Origin: an uncultured Alphaproteobacteria bacterium
Lineage (GTDB): Bacteria > Pseudomonadota > Alphaproteobacteria > Thalassobaculales > Thalassobaculaceae
Reading direction: 5' to 3'
DNA: 64,000 bases
Assembly: GCA_937776645.1 (NCBI GenBank)
Contig: CALMRI010000009.1
Span: forward strand, 25,723-89,722
The stretch's first letter is position 1, and each line of letters starts with the position of its first letter. Below, in pieces: positions 9,967 through 19,182 of the stretch. A program made the position numbers and the translations under genes. The notes beneath the pieces were generated by a model. That model was not told where the DNA came from, searched no databases, and saw nothing but the letters and a program-made list of their open reading frames with translations.

Positions 9967-9998
9967 TAATGCATTAAATATTAGCAATATGCATTATA
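9967..9998. promoter_or_regulatory. Candidate BoxR/BzdR-type operator: two TGCA palindromes upstream of boxC
   Basis: The AT-rich gap between hyuB and boxC contains a perfect 10-bp palindrome TAATGCATTA at 9967-9976 and a second ATGCAT-centred site at 9988-9996. The two TGCA cores (9970-9973 and 9990-9993) lie 20 bp apart, two helical turns. TGCA repeats are the reported recognition elements of BzdR, the homologue of the regulator encoded downstream. The sites lie about 90-120 bp before the boxC start. That they are bound by BoxR is inference. Confidence 0.5.
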
Positions 9999-10088
9999 GA
10001 ACATTGTTCCTGATCGTCAGCGCCCCCCGCCTATGCTCGAGCCCATGACTGGGCCCGGTAAAACCGGGTCTTAAGGAGGATAGCGGCG

Positions 10089-11773
10089 ATGCGCATCGAC
10101 TTTCAGACCGATCCGTCGCGCTATCGCCATTGGCGGATCGAGGTCGAGGGTGCGCTCGCCAATCTGATCATGGATGTCGACGAGGCCGCCGGGCTGTTCG
10201 AGGGCTATGAGCTGAAACTCAACTCCTACGATCTAGGCGTTGATATCGAGTTGCATGACGCGATGCAGAGATTGCGCTTTCGAGCATCCTGAGGTGGGTG
10301 CGGTGGTGCTCCGCTCGGCTAAGGAGAGGGTGTTCTGCGCCGGCGCCAATATCCGCATGCTGGCGGGGGCAAGCCATGCCCATAAGGTCAACTTCTGCAA
10401 GTTCACCAACGAGACCCGTAACGCCATGGAGGATGCCAGCGCCCATTCGGGCCAGCGCTATATCGCGGCGGTGAACGGTGCCTGTGCCGGTGGCGGCTAT
10501 GAGCTGGCGTTGGCCTGCGACTACATCATTCTGACCGATGACGGTTCCTCCTCGGTATCCCTACCGGAAGTGGCGTTGCTGGCGGTGCTGCCGGGGACCG
10601 GCGGGATCACCCGGGTGACCGATAAGCGTAAGGTGCGCCGCGACCGCGCCGATATCTTCTGTGCCACGGAGGAGGGGGTTCGCGGTCAACGCGCCCTCGA
10701 CTGGCGTCTGGTCGACGAGGTGGTGCCGCCGTCGCGTTTTGCCGAGGTGGTGACCACCCGGGCCGAGACATCAGCGGCGGCGTCCGACCGTCCAGCCGCC
10801 GCGGTTGGGATCAGGCTCGGGCCACTGGATAGAGAAGTGGCGGAAAACACGGTTTCCTATTCCAGCTTGAAGGTTGAAATTGACCGCGATGCCCGGCTTG
10901 CCACGATTACCATTGCCGGACCCACCATCACGGGGCCTACGATTACTGGAGTTGGCGACCCAGTTCCCGCAGATACCACCGAGATGGCGGGGCAAGGCGA
11001 CCGGTTTTGGCCGTTGCGTATGGCCCGCGAGCTTGATGATGCGCTGTTGCATCTGCGGTTCAACGAGCTGGAGATCGCGGTTATCGCCTTCAAGACATCC
11101 GGCGACCCGGCGGCGGTACTGGCCCATGACGGCTTTTTAGCGGCCAACCAGGTCGATTGGCTGGCCCGTGAAATAAGCTTGTTCTGGACCCGTGTAATGA
11201 AGCGCGTCGATCTGACCTCGCGCTCGCTGGTGACGCTGATCGAACCGGGCAGTTGCTTTCGCCGGGTTCCTTGCGGAGCTTGCCTTCGCCAGCGACCGCA
11301 GCTTCATCGCTGAGGGCGTCTTCGAAGGTGATAATCGCGCCGACGCGGCGCTGCTGCTTAGTGCGGCGAATTTCGGCCCGCACCCGATGTCAAACGGGCT
11401 GTCGCGCCTGGCGACCCGGTTTCTCGGCGAGCCAGAGACCCTTGAAGGTCTCGTCGGCCGGGCTGGCCAGAGACTTGAGGCTGGCGAGACAGAAGCGCTC
11501 GGGCTGGTCACTGCCGCGCTTGACGATATCGATTGGGACGATGAGGTCCGACTGTTCCTGCAGGAGCGGGCTAGCTTTTCGCCGGACGCCTTGACTGGGC
11601 TTGAGGCCAATACACGCTTCGCCGGGCCCGAGACTATGGAAACTAAGATCTTTGGCCGGCTCACGGCTTGGCAAAATTGGATTTTCCAGCGCGCCAATGC
11701 GGTCGGCGAGACCGGGGCGCTAGGCCGCTACGGCTCTGGCCAGCCCGCCGTGTTTGATCGGCGCCGGGTGTGA
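10089..11773 (+). CDS. boxC: Benzoyl-CoA-dihydrodiol lyase (BoxC), two frameshifts
   Basis: A strong ribosome site (TTAAGGAGG) precedes the start. The N-terminal RIDFQTDPSRYRHWRIEVEG, the crotonase-like FCAGANIRMLAGASHAHKVNF and NGACAGGGYELALACDYI are characteristic of BoxC. The C-terminal part has FASDRSFIAEGVFEGDN and GPHPMSNGLSRLATRF. Two 1-nt shifts interrupt it, near 10278-10280 and 11256-11259. Both are an extra T turning CTTCG into CTTTCG. Corrected length is about 560 residues, normal for BoxC. The enzyme hydrolytically cleaves the ring-opened product of 2,3-epoxybenzoyl-CoA to 3,4-dehydroadipyl-CoA semialdehyde and formate. Adjacent boxB and boxR confirm the identification. Confidence 0.92.
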
Positions 11774-11880
11774 GGGCGCCGCCATCGATTGTCATTTGGA
11801 CGCCGTCATATCCTGGCCTACCGTCACCCGGCTCCGCCGTCATTCCAACCGGCGCCTGGGTTAGATAAGGAGATAAATTT

Positions 11881-13326
11881 ATGACCGACACGACGGCCGT
11901 CGACTATGGCACCTCGATCCCGAACAATGTCGGGCTTGCCGATGATCGCCGGGTGCTGAAAGCGCTGGAGCGTTGGCATCCGGGATATCTCGATTGGTGG
12001 AAGACCATGGGGCCGGAGGGGTTCCAGGAATCGCTGGTCTATCTGCGCACCGCCATTGGCGTTGACCCGGACGGTTGGGCGACTTTCGATTACGTGAAGA
12101 TGCCGGAATACCGTTGGGGTGTGCTTTTGGCCCCCAGGGAAGAGGGGCGGCGGATCGGTTTTGGCCAGCATATGGGGGAACCGGCATGGCAGGAGGTGCC
12201 GGGTGAATACCGCGCCACCTTGCGTCGGCTTTGTGTGATACAGGGGGATACCGAACCGGCCTCGGTCGAGCAGCAGCGCCATCTTGGCATGACCGCGCCG
12301 TCGCTTTATGACCTGCGCAATCTTCTGCAGGTCAATGTCGAGGAGGCGCGGCACCTCTGGGCCATGGTCTATCTATTACAGAAGTATTTTGGCAAAGACG
12401 GTCGCGAGGAGGCTGAGGGCTTGCTGGTCCGGCGCTCCGGCGACCCGGACAAGCCGCGCATGCTCGGCGCTTTCAACGAGGCGACGCCGGACTGGCTGAG
12501 CTTCTTCATGTTCACCCATTTCACCGACCGCGATGGCAAGATGCAGCTCGAATGTCTGGCCCAGTCCGGCTTTGATCCACTGTCGCGCACCACCCGTTTC
12601 ATGCTGACCGAGGAAGCCCATCACATGTTTGTCGGTGGCTCCGGGGTGGGCCGGGTGATCAAGCGGACCTGCGATGCGATGCGTGCCGCCGGGATCGAGG
12701 ACCCGCATGATATCGCGGCGGTGCGGGCGCTCGGGGTCATCGATCTGCCGACCATCCAAAAAAAGGCCAATCTGCATTATTCACTGTCACTGGATCTGTT
12801 TGGCTCGGAAATTTCCACCAACTCGGCCAATGCCTTCACAAATGGGCTGAAGGGCCGCTATCGCGAGGATCACCTCGACGATGACCACCAATTGCTGAAC
12901 GATACCTATCCGGTGCTGCGGCTGGTCGATGGCCAACCCAGGATGGTCGACGAGCCGGCGCTGACGGCGCTTAACATGCGGCTGCGCGACGACTACACCA
13001 ACGATACGGCCGCCGGCACCAAGCGCTGGAACCGCGAGATCGAGAAGGCCGGCATCGATTTTCGGATCATCCTGCCGAATGTCACCTTTAACCGGGCGAT
13101 CGGGTTGTTCGCTGGGATCAAGGCAACACCTGAGGGCGAGATCATCCCAGCCGAAAGCTTTGCCGCCCGGCGGGACGACTGGCTGCCGTCATCCGGTGAC
13201 GGCGACTTCGTCGCCTCGCTGATGTACCGCGAGACCGAGCCCGGCCAATACGCCGGCTGGATCGCCCCGCCCCGCACGGGCATTAACAACCAGCCTGGTG
13301 ATTTCGAATATGTCCGCCTGCAATAA
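11881..13326 (+). CDS. boxB: Benzoyl-CoA 2,3-epoxidase subunit BoxB
   Basis: The 481-residue protein is intact and of family length, with TAAGGAG upstream. It opens with TSIPNNVGLADDRRVLKALERWHPGYLDWWKTMGPEGFQE..., highly typical of BoxB. Two E-x-x-H motifs, EARH (155-158) and EAHH (245-248), fit the class I diiron centre that epoxidises benzoyl-CoA with oxygen. BoxB needs electrons from BoxA, an iron-sulfur flavoprotein reductase, but no boxA lies in this window. It is cotranscribed in order after boxC, 107 nt downstream. Confidence 0.94.
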   Translation: MTDTTAVDYGTSIPNNVGLADDRRVLKALERWHPGYLDWWKTMGPEGFQESLVYLRTAIGVDPDGWATFDYVKMPEYRWGVLLAPREEGRRIGFGQHMGEPAWQEVPGEYRATLRRLCVIQGDTEPASVEQQRHLGMTAPSLYDLRNLLQVNVEEARHLWAMVYLLQKYFGKDGREEAEGLLVRRSGDPDKPRMLGAFNEATPDWLSFFMFTHFTDRDGKMQLECLAQSGFDPLSRTTRFMLTEEAHHMFVGGSGVGRVIKRTCDAMRAAGIEDPHDIAAVRALGVIDLPTIQKKANLHYSLSLDLFGSEISTNSANAFTNGLKGRYREDHLDDDHQLLNDTYPVLRLVDGQPRMVDEPALTALNMRLRDDYTNDTAAGTKRWNREIEKAGIDFRIILPNVTFNRAIGLFAGIKATPEGEIIPAESFAARRDDWLPSSGDGDFVASLMYRETEPGQYAGWIAPPRTGINNQPGDFEYVRLQ

Positions 13327-13370
13327 CGGGTCGGTCGCGCTGTGATACCGGCTTCCACAGCCCGTCGTCT

Positions 13371-13397
13371 CGTCGTCCGTCGCTCGGCGGGACGACG
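13371..13397. other. Inverted repeat between boxB and boxR
   Basis: CGTCGTCC (13371-13378) pairs with GGACGACG (13390-13397), an 8-bp GC-rich stem with an 11-nt loop, 45 nt after the boxB stop. There is no following T-run, so it may weaken read-through or stabilise the boxCB message rather than act as a full intrinsic terminator. Confidence 0.35.
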
Positions 13398-13456
13398 GAA
13401 GGTCGATGGCCCAAGGATGATACCGGGATGAGTAAGTAGCTCAGCGAATTTGGACC

Positions 13457-14485
13457 ATGCGGCGGATGACCACGACGGGGTGCCCATCAGCGATACTCGG
13501 CCCGAACAGCGACGATGACTACCTCGCTGGCCTTGGTGAACGGGTGCGGGCGGCGCGCAAGGCGTTGAAGATGTCGCGCCGAGATCTGGCGTTCGATTCG
13601 GGCGTCTCCGTGCGTTATCTGGCGCAGTTAGAGACCGGTGGCGGTAATGCCTCGGTCATGGTGCTCCGGCAAATCGCCGGGGCGAACGGTCTTAGGGTCG
13701 AGGACCTGGTCGCCGATGGTGATCCCAACGCGTTGGGGCTGATCGCCGCGATCCGTAGCAGCACGTCGGTCGAACGCATGCAGCTGACCGATGCTCTCAA
13801 CACACTGCGCGCTGCCAGTGGCGACCCGCGTGCCTTGCGGGTGGCGCTGATCGGGCTGCGCGGCGCGGGTAAAAGCACCCTGGGGCGCGCCGTTGGCGAA
13901 AAGATGGGCGTTCCCTTCGTCGAGCTGAACCGGGAGATCGAGGCTGAAAGCGGCTTGTCGATCCCCGAGGTGTTTTCCCTCTATGGTGAGGGGGGGTATC
14001 GCCGGCTGGAGAAACGTAGCATCGAGGCGGTGATCGGCGCCCACGCTAGCGTGGTGCTGGCGGTCGGCGGAGGCATTGTCGGCGAGGCCGGGAATTATGA
14101 CCTTCTGCTTGGCGGTTTCCACACCGTGTGGCTGCGCGCCAATCCCGAGGAGCACATGGCAAGGGTTCGAGCCCAGGGTGACGAGCGCCCGATGGCCGGC
14201 AACCCTCAGGCGATGGACGAATTGCGCAGAATTCTGGAGGCCCGCGACCGGCTTTACGCCCTGGCCGACGCGCAGCTCTCCACTAGCGGCAAAAGCGTGG
14301 AGGAGAGTACTGAGTCGCTGGCGCTGGTGATTGACGCGGCTGCTGGAGAAAACCCGGTTCGCCTGAGGCGTGTTTCGAAGTGGCTTGTCGTTATCGGCAG
14401 GTTCTACCCGTCCCTCAGCCGTCAACCTCGACCCGAAAATTCTCGATCACCGTGTTGGCGAGCAGCTTTTCGCACATCTCGGTGA
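13457..14485 (+). CDS. boxR: BoxR/BzdR-type regulator: XRE helix-turn-helix fused to a shikimate-kinase-like domain
   Basis: An N-terminal XRE domain (about residues 25-85; LGERVRAARKALKMSRRDLAFDSGVSVRYLAQLETG) joins a shikimate-kinase-like domain with a P-loop GLRGAGKST (about 133-141) and later VVLAVGGGIVGE and GDERPMAG. This architecture is that of BoxR/BzdR, repressors of aerobic and anaerobic benzoate degradation that sense benzoyl-CoA. The tail beyond about residue 300 is not family-like and runs 71 nt into the 3' end of convergent purS. This suggests that the native stop has been lost by an indel near 14,345-14,400. Several starts are possible. The second Met (MTTTG) or later may be used. 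Confidence 0.88.
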   Translation: MRRMTTTGCPSAILGPNSDDDYLAGLGERVRAARKALKMSRRDLAFDSGVSVRYLAQLETGGGNASVMVLRQIAGANGLRVEDLVADGDPNALGLIAAIRSSTSVERMQLTDALNTLRAASGDPRALRVALIGLRGAGKSTLGRAVGEKMGVPFVELNREIEAESGLSIPEVFSLYGEGGYRRLEKRSIEAVIGAHASVVLAVGGGIVGEAGNYDLLLGGFHTVWLRANPEEHMARVRAQGDERPMAGNPQAMDELRRILEARDRLYALADAQLSTSGKSVEESTESLALVIDAAAGENPVRLRRVSKWLVVIGRFYPSLSRQPRPENSRSPCWRAAFRTSR

Positions 14486-14657
14486 CCTGGGTCTCGGCCT
14501 TGTCGGCATTGGTTTCGGCTAAATCCAGCTCGATATATTTACCTATGCGCGCGCCCTCGATGCCGTTGAAACCGAGGGTGCCGAGGGCGTGCTCCACCGC
14601 CTTGCCTTGGGGGTCGAGAACGCCGTTCTTCAGGGTCACGTGGACTGTCGCCTTCAT
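14415..14657 (-). CDS. purS: Phosphoribosylformylglycinamidine synthase subunit PurS
   Basis: The 80-residue protein reads MKATVHVTLKNGVLDPQGKAVEHALGTLGFNGIEGARIGKYIELDL, the small PurS fold that bridges PurL and PurQ in FGAM synthase (purine step 4). It lies 36 nt downstream of purC, the usual alphaproteobacterial purC-purS order. purQ and purL normally follow but are absent here; boxR is convergent and overlaps its 3' end. Confidence 0.92.
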   Translation of the reverse strand: MKATVHVTLKNGVLDPQGKAVEHALGTLGFNGIEGARIGKYIELDLAETNADKAETQVTEMCEKLLANTVIENFRVEVDG

Positions 14658-14693
14658 CGGTCTTCCTGGGTGAGGTTACGGGCAAAAGTTGCG

Positions 14694-15458
14694 TCACTGA
14701 ATGGCCTTTGGGCCTTTCAGGTCCATCGGACCGGCCTCGGGCAGTACGCCCAAGCGTCGGGCGACTTCCTGATAGGCCTCGCGTTCGCCGCCAAGGTCGC
14801 GGCGGAACCGGTCCTTGTCGAGCTTCTCATTGGTGTGAACGTCCCAGAGCCGGCAGTTATCCGGGCTGATCTCGTCGGCCAGGACGATCTGCATCGCGTC
14901 CTCGGTATAATAGCGGCCGAACTCCAGCTTGAAGTCGACCAGCCGGAGCCCGACGCCGATCAGCAGACCGGCCAGAAAATCGTTAACCCGCAGTGAAAGT
15001 GACATCATGTCATCCAGGTCCTGGGTGTTAGCCCAGCCAAACGCGGTGACGTGCTCCTCGGCCACCAGCGGGTCGCCAAGCTCGTCATTCTTGTAATAAT
15101 ACTCCACGATCGAGCGCGGCAGCGGTGTGCCTTCCTCGATGCCGAGGCGTTTGCAGATTGAGCCGGCGGCGATGTTGCGGACCACCACCTCGACCGGGAT
15201 GATCTCAACTTCGCGGATCAATTGCTCGCGCATGTTGAGGCGGCGCATGAAATGCGTCGGAATGCCGATCTCGGCCAACCGGGTCATCAGATATTCGCTG
15301 ATCCGATTGTTCAGAACGCCCTTGCCGGTAATCACCCCGTGTTTTGCATTGTTGAAGGCGGTGGCGTCATCCTTGAAATATTGGATAAGCGTTCCCGGTT
15401 CCGGGCCTTGGTACAGGACCTTGGCCTTGCCCTCGTAAAGTTTCCTGCGTCTTGCCAT
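14694..15458 (-). CDS. purC: Phosphoribosylaminoimidazole-succinocarboxamide (SAICAR) synthase
   Basis: I choose the start at 15458 ([22 protein letters not shown]), where family homology begins, rather than 57 codons upstream. The 254-residue product has [21 protein letters not shown] (ATP-binding loop), [20 protein letters not shown] and LVDFKLEFG, all standard for PurC. It condenses CAIR with aspartate using ATP. It is expressed with purS on the minus strand. Confidence 0.95.
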   Translation of the reverse strand: MARRRKLYEGKAKVLYQGPEPGTLIQYFKDDATAFNNAKHGVITGKGVLNNRISEYLMTRLAEIGIPTHFMRRLNMREQLIREVEIIPVEVVVRNIAAGSICKRLGIEEGTPLPRSIVEYYYKNDELGDPLVAEEHVTAFGWANTQDLDDMMSLSLRVNDFLAGLLIGVGLRLVDFKLEFGRYYTEDAMQIVLADEISPDNCRLWDVHTNEKLDKDRFRRDLGGEREAYQEVARRLGVLPEAGPMDLKGPKAIQ

Positions 15459-15772
15459 GAGATCTCGCACCAATGGGACCATTCTGCCGGCGAGTAAGCC
15501 GCCATCGGCGCGCTCGCGCCGTCCCCAGCCGCCCCTGGCCAGGATTGCCTGCCGCGTATAGCAACTTGGCGCGAGTAAGACAACGATTGTCAGAGTTTGG
15601 TTCCGCCGAGCGCGGGTCATCTTTGGCAATACCTGGACAGATGCGTTACGTCCTGGTGCGGAATGTTCTTTTGCTAAAATACTTTAAATCAGGCAGTCGA
15701 AGTTACCCTCGCCCGGCGAACAACCAAGCCTGGCTTTAGCCCAAACATTAGCCGAAATCTCTAGCCGGAAAA

Positions 15773-16540
15773 TTAACCCAGGCCGGGGACCGGCTCGAAC
15801 GGCGCATCACCCGGCAGCCCCTGTGCGAACAGCCATACCGGCTTGCCGACATCCGGCGCCGGGAGCGCCATCAGGGAGCTGGAAACCGTGCCATAGCCAT
15901 GGTTGGTGGCCACCGCCATGGCCCGGTTGTGCTCAAGGTCTCCGGGCTTGGAGCGTTCCGCCATCAAGGCTATCCATTCGGTCCAGTCGGCTTTATCGGG
16001 ATCGGGGGCGGTGGCGGCGCTGAAGCGCGGGCCATAGGCGGCGATGCGCGGCGTGGTCGGGTCGTTCAATTCCTGGGCGGTCAACATCGACACCCCTTCG
16101 GGAATGTCGATGATCTCAACACGTCCCGGGTGGCCCGAACCCTGATGCCCGGCGTGGCGCAACCAATAGGCGTCGCGGTTGTCGGCAACGATCATGTTGA
16201 AGGGGCGGTAGCTGCTGGGGTCCAGTTCGGTCAGCGCCATCGCCGAGTCGATTGCGTCCGCATGGTCGAGGGCTTCCAGAACCAGCTCGCCCCGAGAGCG
16301 CTTGCCTGGCGCCGGGCCAAGCTGGCCGGTGCGATTGAGCATGCAGGCGACGACGCCGGAATCGTTCAGGCCCATCCAACTGCCCCCGGCAAGTTGATCC
16401 AGTCCGGCGGTCACCTCATCGCGGTCTGGCCAATGGCGGCGCGGCGGCAACCAGGGCCGGTCATGCATCTCATCACGCAGGGCCGCTAACACGATCGGCC
16501 AATCGTGGTCGGGGCGGCGAAGAATGACATTGGTGCACAT
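15773..16540 (-). CDS. NRDE/TANGO2-family protein
   Basis: The start at 16540 gives MCTNVILRRPDHDWPIVLAALRDEMHDRPW, with the family's N-terminal M-C-T and the signature region normally reading N-R-D-E. Here Leu replaces the Asn (LRDE). Further family blocks are GLDQLAGGSWMGLNDSGVVACMLNR and PGKRSRGELVLEALDH. The 255-residue length is normal. The family (eukaryotic TANGO2 and bacterial relatives) has been linked to haem or lipid handling, but no enzymatic role is certain. A longer frame upstream has no family similarity. Confidence 0.8.
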   Translation of the reverse strand: MCTNVILRRPDHDWPIVLAALRDEMHDRPWLPPRRHWPDRDEVTAGLDQLAGGSWMGLNDSGVVACMLNRTGQLGPAPGKRSRGELVLEALDHADAIDSAMALTELDPSSYRPFNMIVADNRDAYWLRHAGHQGSGHPGRVEIIDIPEGVSMLTAQELNDPTTPRIAAYGPRFSAATAPDPDKADWTEWIALMAERSKPGDLEHNRAMAVATNHGYGTVSSSLMALPAPDVGKPVWLFAQGLPGDAPFEPVPGLG

Positions 16541-17122
16541 CGGCTTACCCGCGTTGATCCGGCAGCTCGATAGCATGGCCCCGGTAAGCTGGCAAAGGTG
16601 ATCCGGTGAAGGGGACTTAAAATTTGTGATTGCTTCGATTCCGATCAACGACCACTCAGGCCATTAAAAGATAACTTGGCAATCTTTAGGTGCTGGACCA
16701 TGCTCCGTGATGGTTGCGCCAGTGCCGTATTATTTGAACTACTCGGGAGATTGCCGTTATGAGTGGATGCGAGGATCGCCAGAACGGCCCTGAAGAAAAG
16801 TTCGCGAATGACGCTAAAAGGCGTTTCTTAGCCTGTAGCGTGGCATCATAAGCTGCATGGCTTTTGAGTTTCCAAGGTTTTTCGTGGAGTGTTCGGTGAA
16901 GAGGCAGAAAGTCACGGCAAGAAAGTGCTGATGGGCAATCTGGATGAGCCGGGTGATAACGATGTCGTGCTTTCGTCCTGAAGAGTGTCGCTGGCACCGA
17001 TGCGGATCTTTCCGAGCACCGGCTGCATCATAAGATTGGGGAATTGAAGAGCGAGGCCGAGCGTCAGCTTGCTAAATAAAACATGGCCGAATAAAAGGCC
17101 GGCCGTATGAACGTGAGGGTGA
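16541..17122. other. Stretch without a recognisable gene
   Basis: About 580 bases between the NRDE gene and the ygfZ-like gene. Short open frames exist on both strands, but none has family landmarks or a convincing start. A stretch near 17,000-17,085 reads on the plus strand as LSEHRLHHKIGELKSEAERQL, which could be the tail of a lost helical protein. Promoters of both divergent neighbours must lie here. Confidence 0.4.
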
Positions 17123-18019
17123 ATGTCAGAGGCAAGACTAGTCAACCTTGAAGACCGTGGCGTGCTCGCCGTTTCTGGCGAGGATAGGGTCGCCTTCCTG
17201 CAAGGCCTGGTTTCCAACGATGTGGAGCGGGTGACACCGGACCAGGCGGTCTATGCCGCCTTCCTGACGCCCCAGGGTAAGTTCCTGTTCGATTTCATCG
17301 TTGTTGATGATGGTGAGCGGCTGCTGCTGGATTGCGAGGCTGCGCGGCTGGCTGATTTCGCCAAGCGCCTGCGGATCTACAAGCTGCGCTCCAAGGTCGA
17401 GCTAACCGATGTCAGCGAGAGCTTTCAGGTTTTTGCGGTACATGGCGACGGCGCTCTGGCGGCGCTTGGCTGGGCTAGCGGGGCGGCGGCGGGCGCCAGC
17501 GTGCCCTGCCTCGGCGGCCTGGCGATCGCCGATCCGCGACTGGCGGCCCTGGGCGCTCGGCTGATCCTGCCGGTCAACGCCAATCTCTCCTCTCTTAGTC
17601 TGGCGCTGGGGACGCTCGACGATTATGACCGTCGCCGCATCCAGCTCGGTATCCCCGACGGCAGCCGCGACATGGAAGTCGACAAGACGGTGCTGTTGGA
17701 GGCCGGGTTTGACGAACTGAACGGCGTGGATTGGAAAAAAGGCTGCTATATGGGGCAGGAGTTGACCGCGCGGACCAAATATCGCGGTCTGGTCAAGCGC
17801 CGGCTGATGCCGATCACCACCGACGGTCCATTGCCGCCCCCGGGCACCCGGATCACTCTGGATGGCCGCGATGCTGGCGAAATCCGCTCCACCCAAGGCG
17901 ATATGGCCATGGCGATGGTCCGGCTGAACATGCTCGAGCAAACCGCCGGGGGCGCTGCCGTGTTGACGGCGGGTGAGATGACGGTGACGCCGAAAAAGCC
18001 GGATTGGGCGACGTTTTGA
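17123..18019 (+). CDS. ygfZ: YgfZ/GcvT-domain folate-binding protein
   Basis: The 298-residue protein carries VSGEDRVAFLQGLVSNDVERV near the start and the diagnostic K-G-C-Y-x-G-Q-E motif in WKKGCYMGQELTARTKYRG, followed by VKRRLMPI. YgfZ (IBA57-like) binds tetrahydrofolate and supports assembly or repair of certain Fe-S clusters, including that of the tRNA methylthiotransferase MiaB. The length is normal and the frame is clean. It stands alone on the plus strand. Confidence 0.9.
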   Translation: MSEARLVNLEDRGVLAVSGEDRVAFLQGLVSNDVERVTPDQAVYAAFLTPQGKFLFDFIVVDDGERLLLDCEAARLADFAKRLRIYKLRSKVELTDVSESFQVFAVHGDGALAALGWASGAAAGASVPCLGGLAIADPRLAALGARLILPVNANLSSLSLALGTLDDYDRRRIQLGIPDGSRDMEVDKTVLLEAGFDELNGVDWKKGCYMGQELTARTKYRGLVKRRLMPITTDGPLPPPGTRITLDGRDAGEIRSTQGDMAMAMVRLNMLEQTAGGAAVLTAGEMTVTPKKPDWATF

Positions 18020-18742
18020 GGCCGATGCCGGTTCATCTTATTTTGAATGACCATAGACTAAGGATAAGACGGTGCCACGCCGGCGAGTTGGGTGATTCCG
18101 TTTACGCCTATGAAATTGGTGAATTTCGCCAGCTAATGCTTACTGAGGGATGAGAAAAAATAGATTTTACCTACGCGTGCCACGAATTTCGATCCAGCCT
18201 GGGAGAATACCCAACCGAAACGAATGATGCGCGCGTTATTTTAGAAGTCTCGAGAGCATATGGCTAAAACCAGACCGGTTACGCACTGGTCAAGGACACG
18301 GGGGTCAATATCGATGCGCTGGCTATCTTGGCGCAAGTTTAGCCCAATATGCCAACACCACGTGCGGCACCCCAAATCTCGCTCCCAAAAGCGTTGTGCT
18401 ATCTATGCGGCAACCGACCAGGGTGTCTTTTAGGTCGCGGCAGCGGTTCTAACGCCCTACACCGACCCTAACTTGTCCGGACGGGAATGCTCCGTTCCGT
18501 GTTGATTTCTGCGGGATTCATCACAAAGGACAGTTTGGTGATGGTATCCTAGGATTAATTGATTCCGAACCTGCAGCTGTTGGAAACGCCGGCAAAAGAA
18601 AATTAACCAATCATCGTCGCCAATTTGAAAAATGATGGCCGCTATCATCACCAGACAAATCGGGCGACGTCGCTACTTGGCAATCCAAACGTTAAACGGA
18701 CAGGCGCAATGGGGAGCGTGCCCATAGATGTCAATGCCGTCT
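18020..18742. other. Stretch without a recognisable gene, lower GC
   Basis: About 720 bases after the ygfZ-like gene with stops in all frames, and no family landmark in any of the short frames on either strand. Base composition is more AT-rich than the flanking genes. It looks like decayed coding sequence or foreign DNA, but I cannot assign it. Confidence 0.4.
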
Positions 18743-19033
18743 TTATTTATGCCTCATTGTTAAAGGAGTGCCGAGGGCGAGCGCGCTCTGAACGTCGTTC
18801 GCGAACGCCATCATATCCGCGGGCGGTGTGGTCTTGTGTGGAGCATAGATGTAGATCTCGAGTTTAGTTAACCCCCGCCGGGAACGCATCAGCTCTATAA
18901 TGGAGGGGTCTGTGAAACCTGCCTCTTCGATGGAGTTAATCAATTGCCTTGCATCGTCGACGCGATATCGCCACATTTTTTTGTAGCGATCAAATGCGGT
19001 TTGGCATTCTTTTATGACGCGCGATGATGTCAA
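18743..19033 (-). CDS. Hypothetical protein, 96 residues
   Basis: An open frame with a TTG start encodes a mixed charged, mostly helical-looking protein (RVIKECQTAFDRYKKMWRYR, LINSIEEAGF, SIIELMRSRRGLTKLEIYIY). No family is recognised and no ribosome site is evident. Codon use is less GC-biased than its neighbours. The next in-frame ATG (at MWRYR) would give about 77 residues. It may be a real small gene or a remnant. Confidence 0.35.
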   Translation of the reverse strand: MTSSRVIKECQTAFDRYKKMWRYRVDDARQLINSIEEAGFTDPSIIELMRSRRGLTKLEIYIYAPHKTTPPADMMAFANDVQSALALGTPLTMRHK

Positions 19034-19182
19034 ACTCTTAACGTTGAATATGGGTGGTGTGGTGTCCCCGGATCATCTTGAACTGGCGTGCGCGCAAAGC
19101 GACCTCACTGAGCCCTGGGTCTGCCAATAAGCAGCCCATCTGGCCCTTGTGACCCCGCCAGCATCGGTCTATTAACTGCCGC

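Noticed and set aside
10275..11260. Programmed +1/-1 frameshifting in boxC
   Set aside because: No slippery heptamer or downstream pseudoknot is evident, and similar indels occur in many unrelated genes here.
16686..16997. Minus-strand frame of 103 codons
   Set aside because: No family landmarks, no ribosome site, and unusual residue composition.
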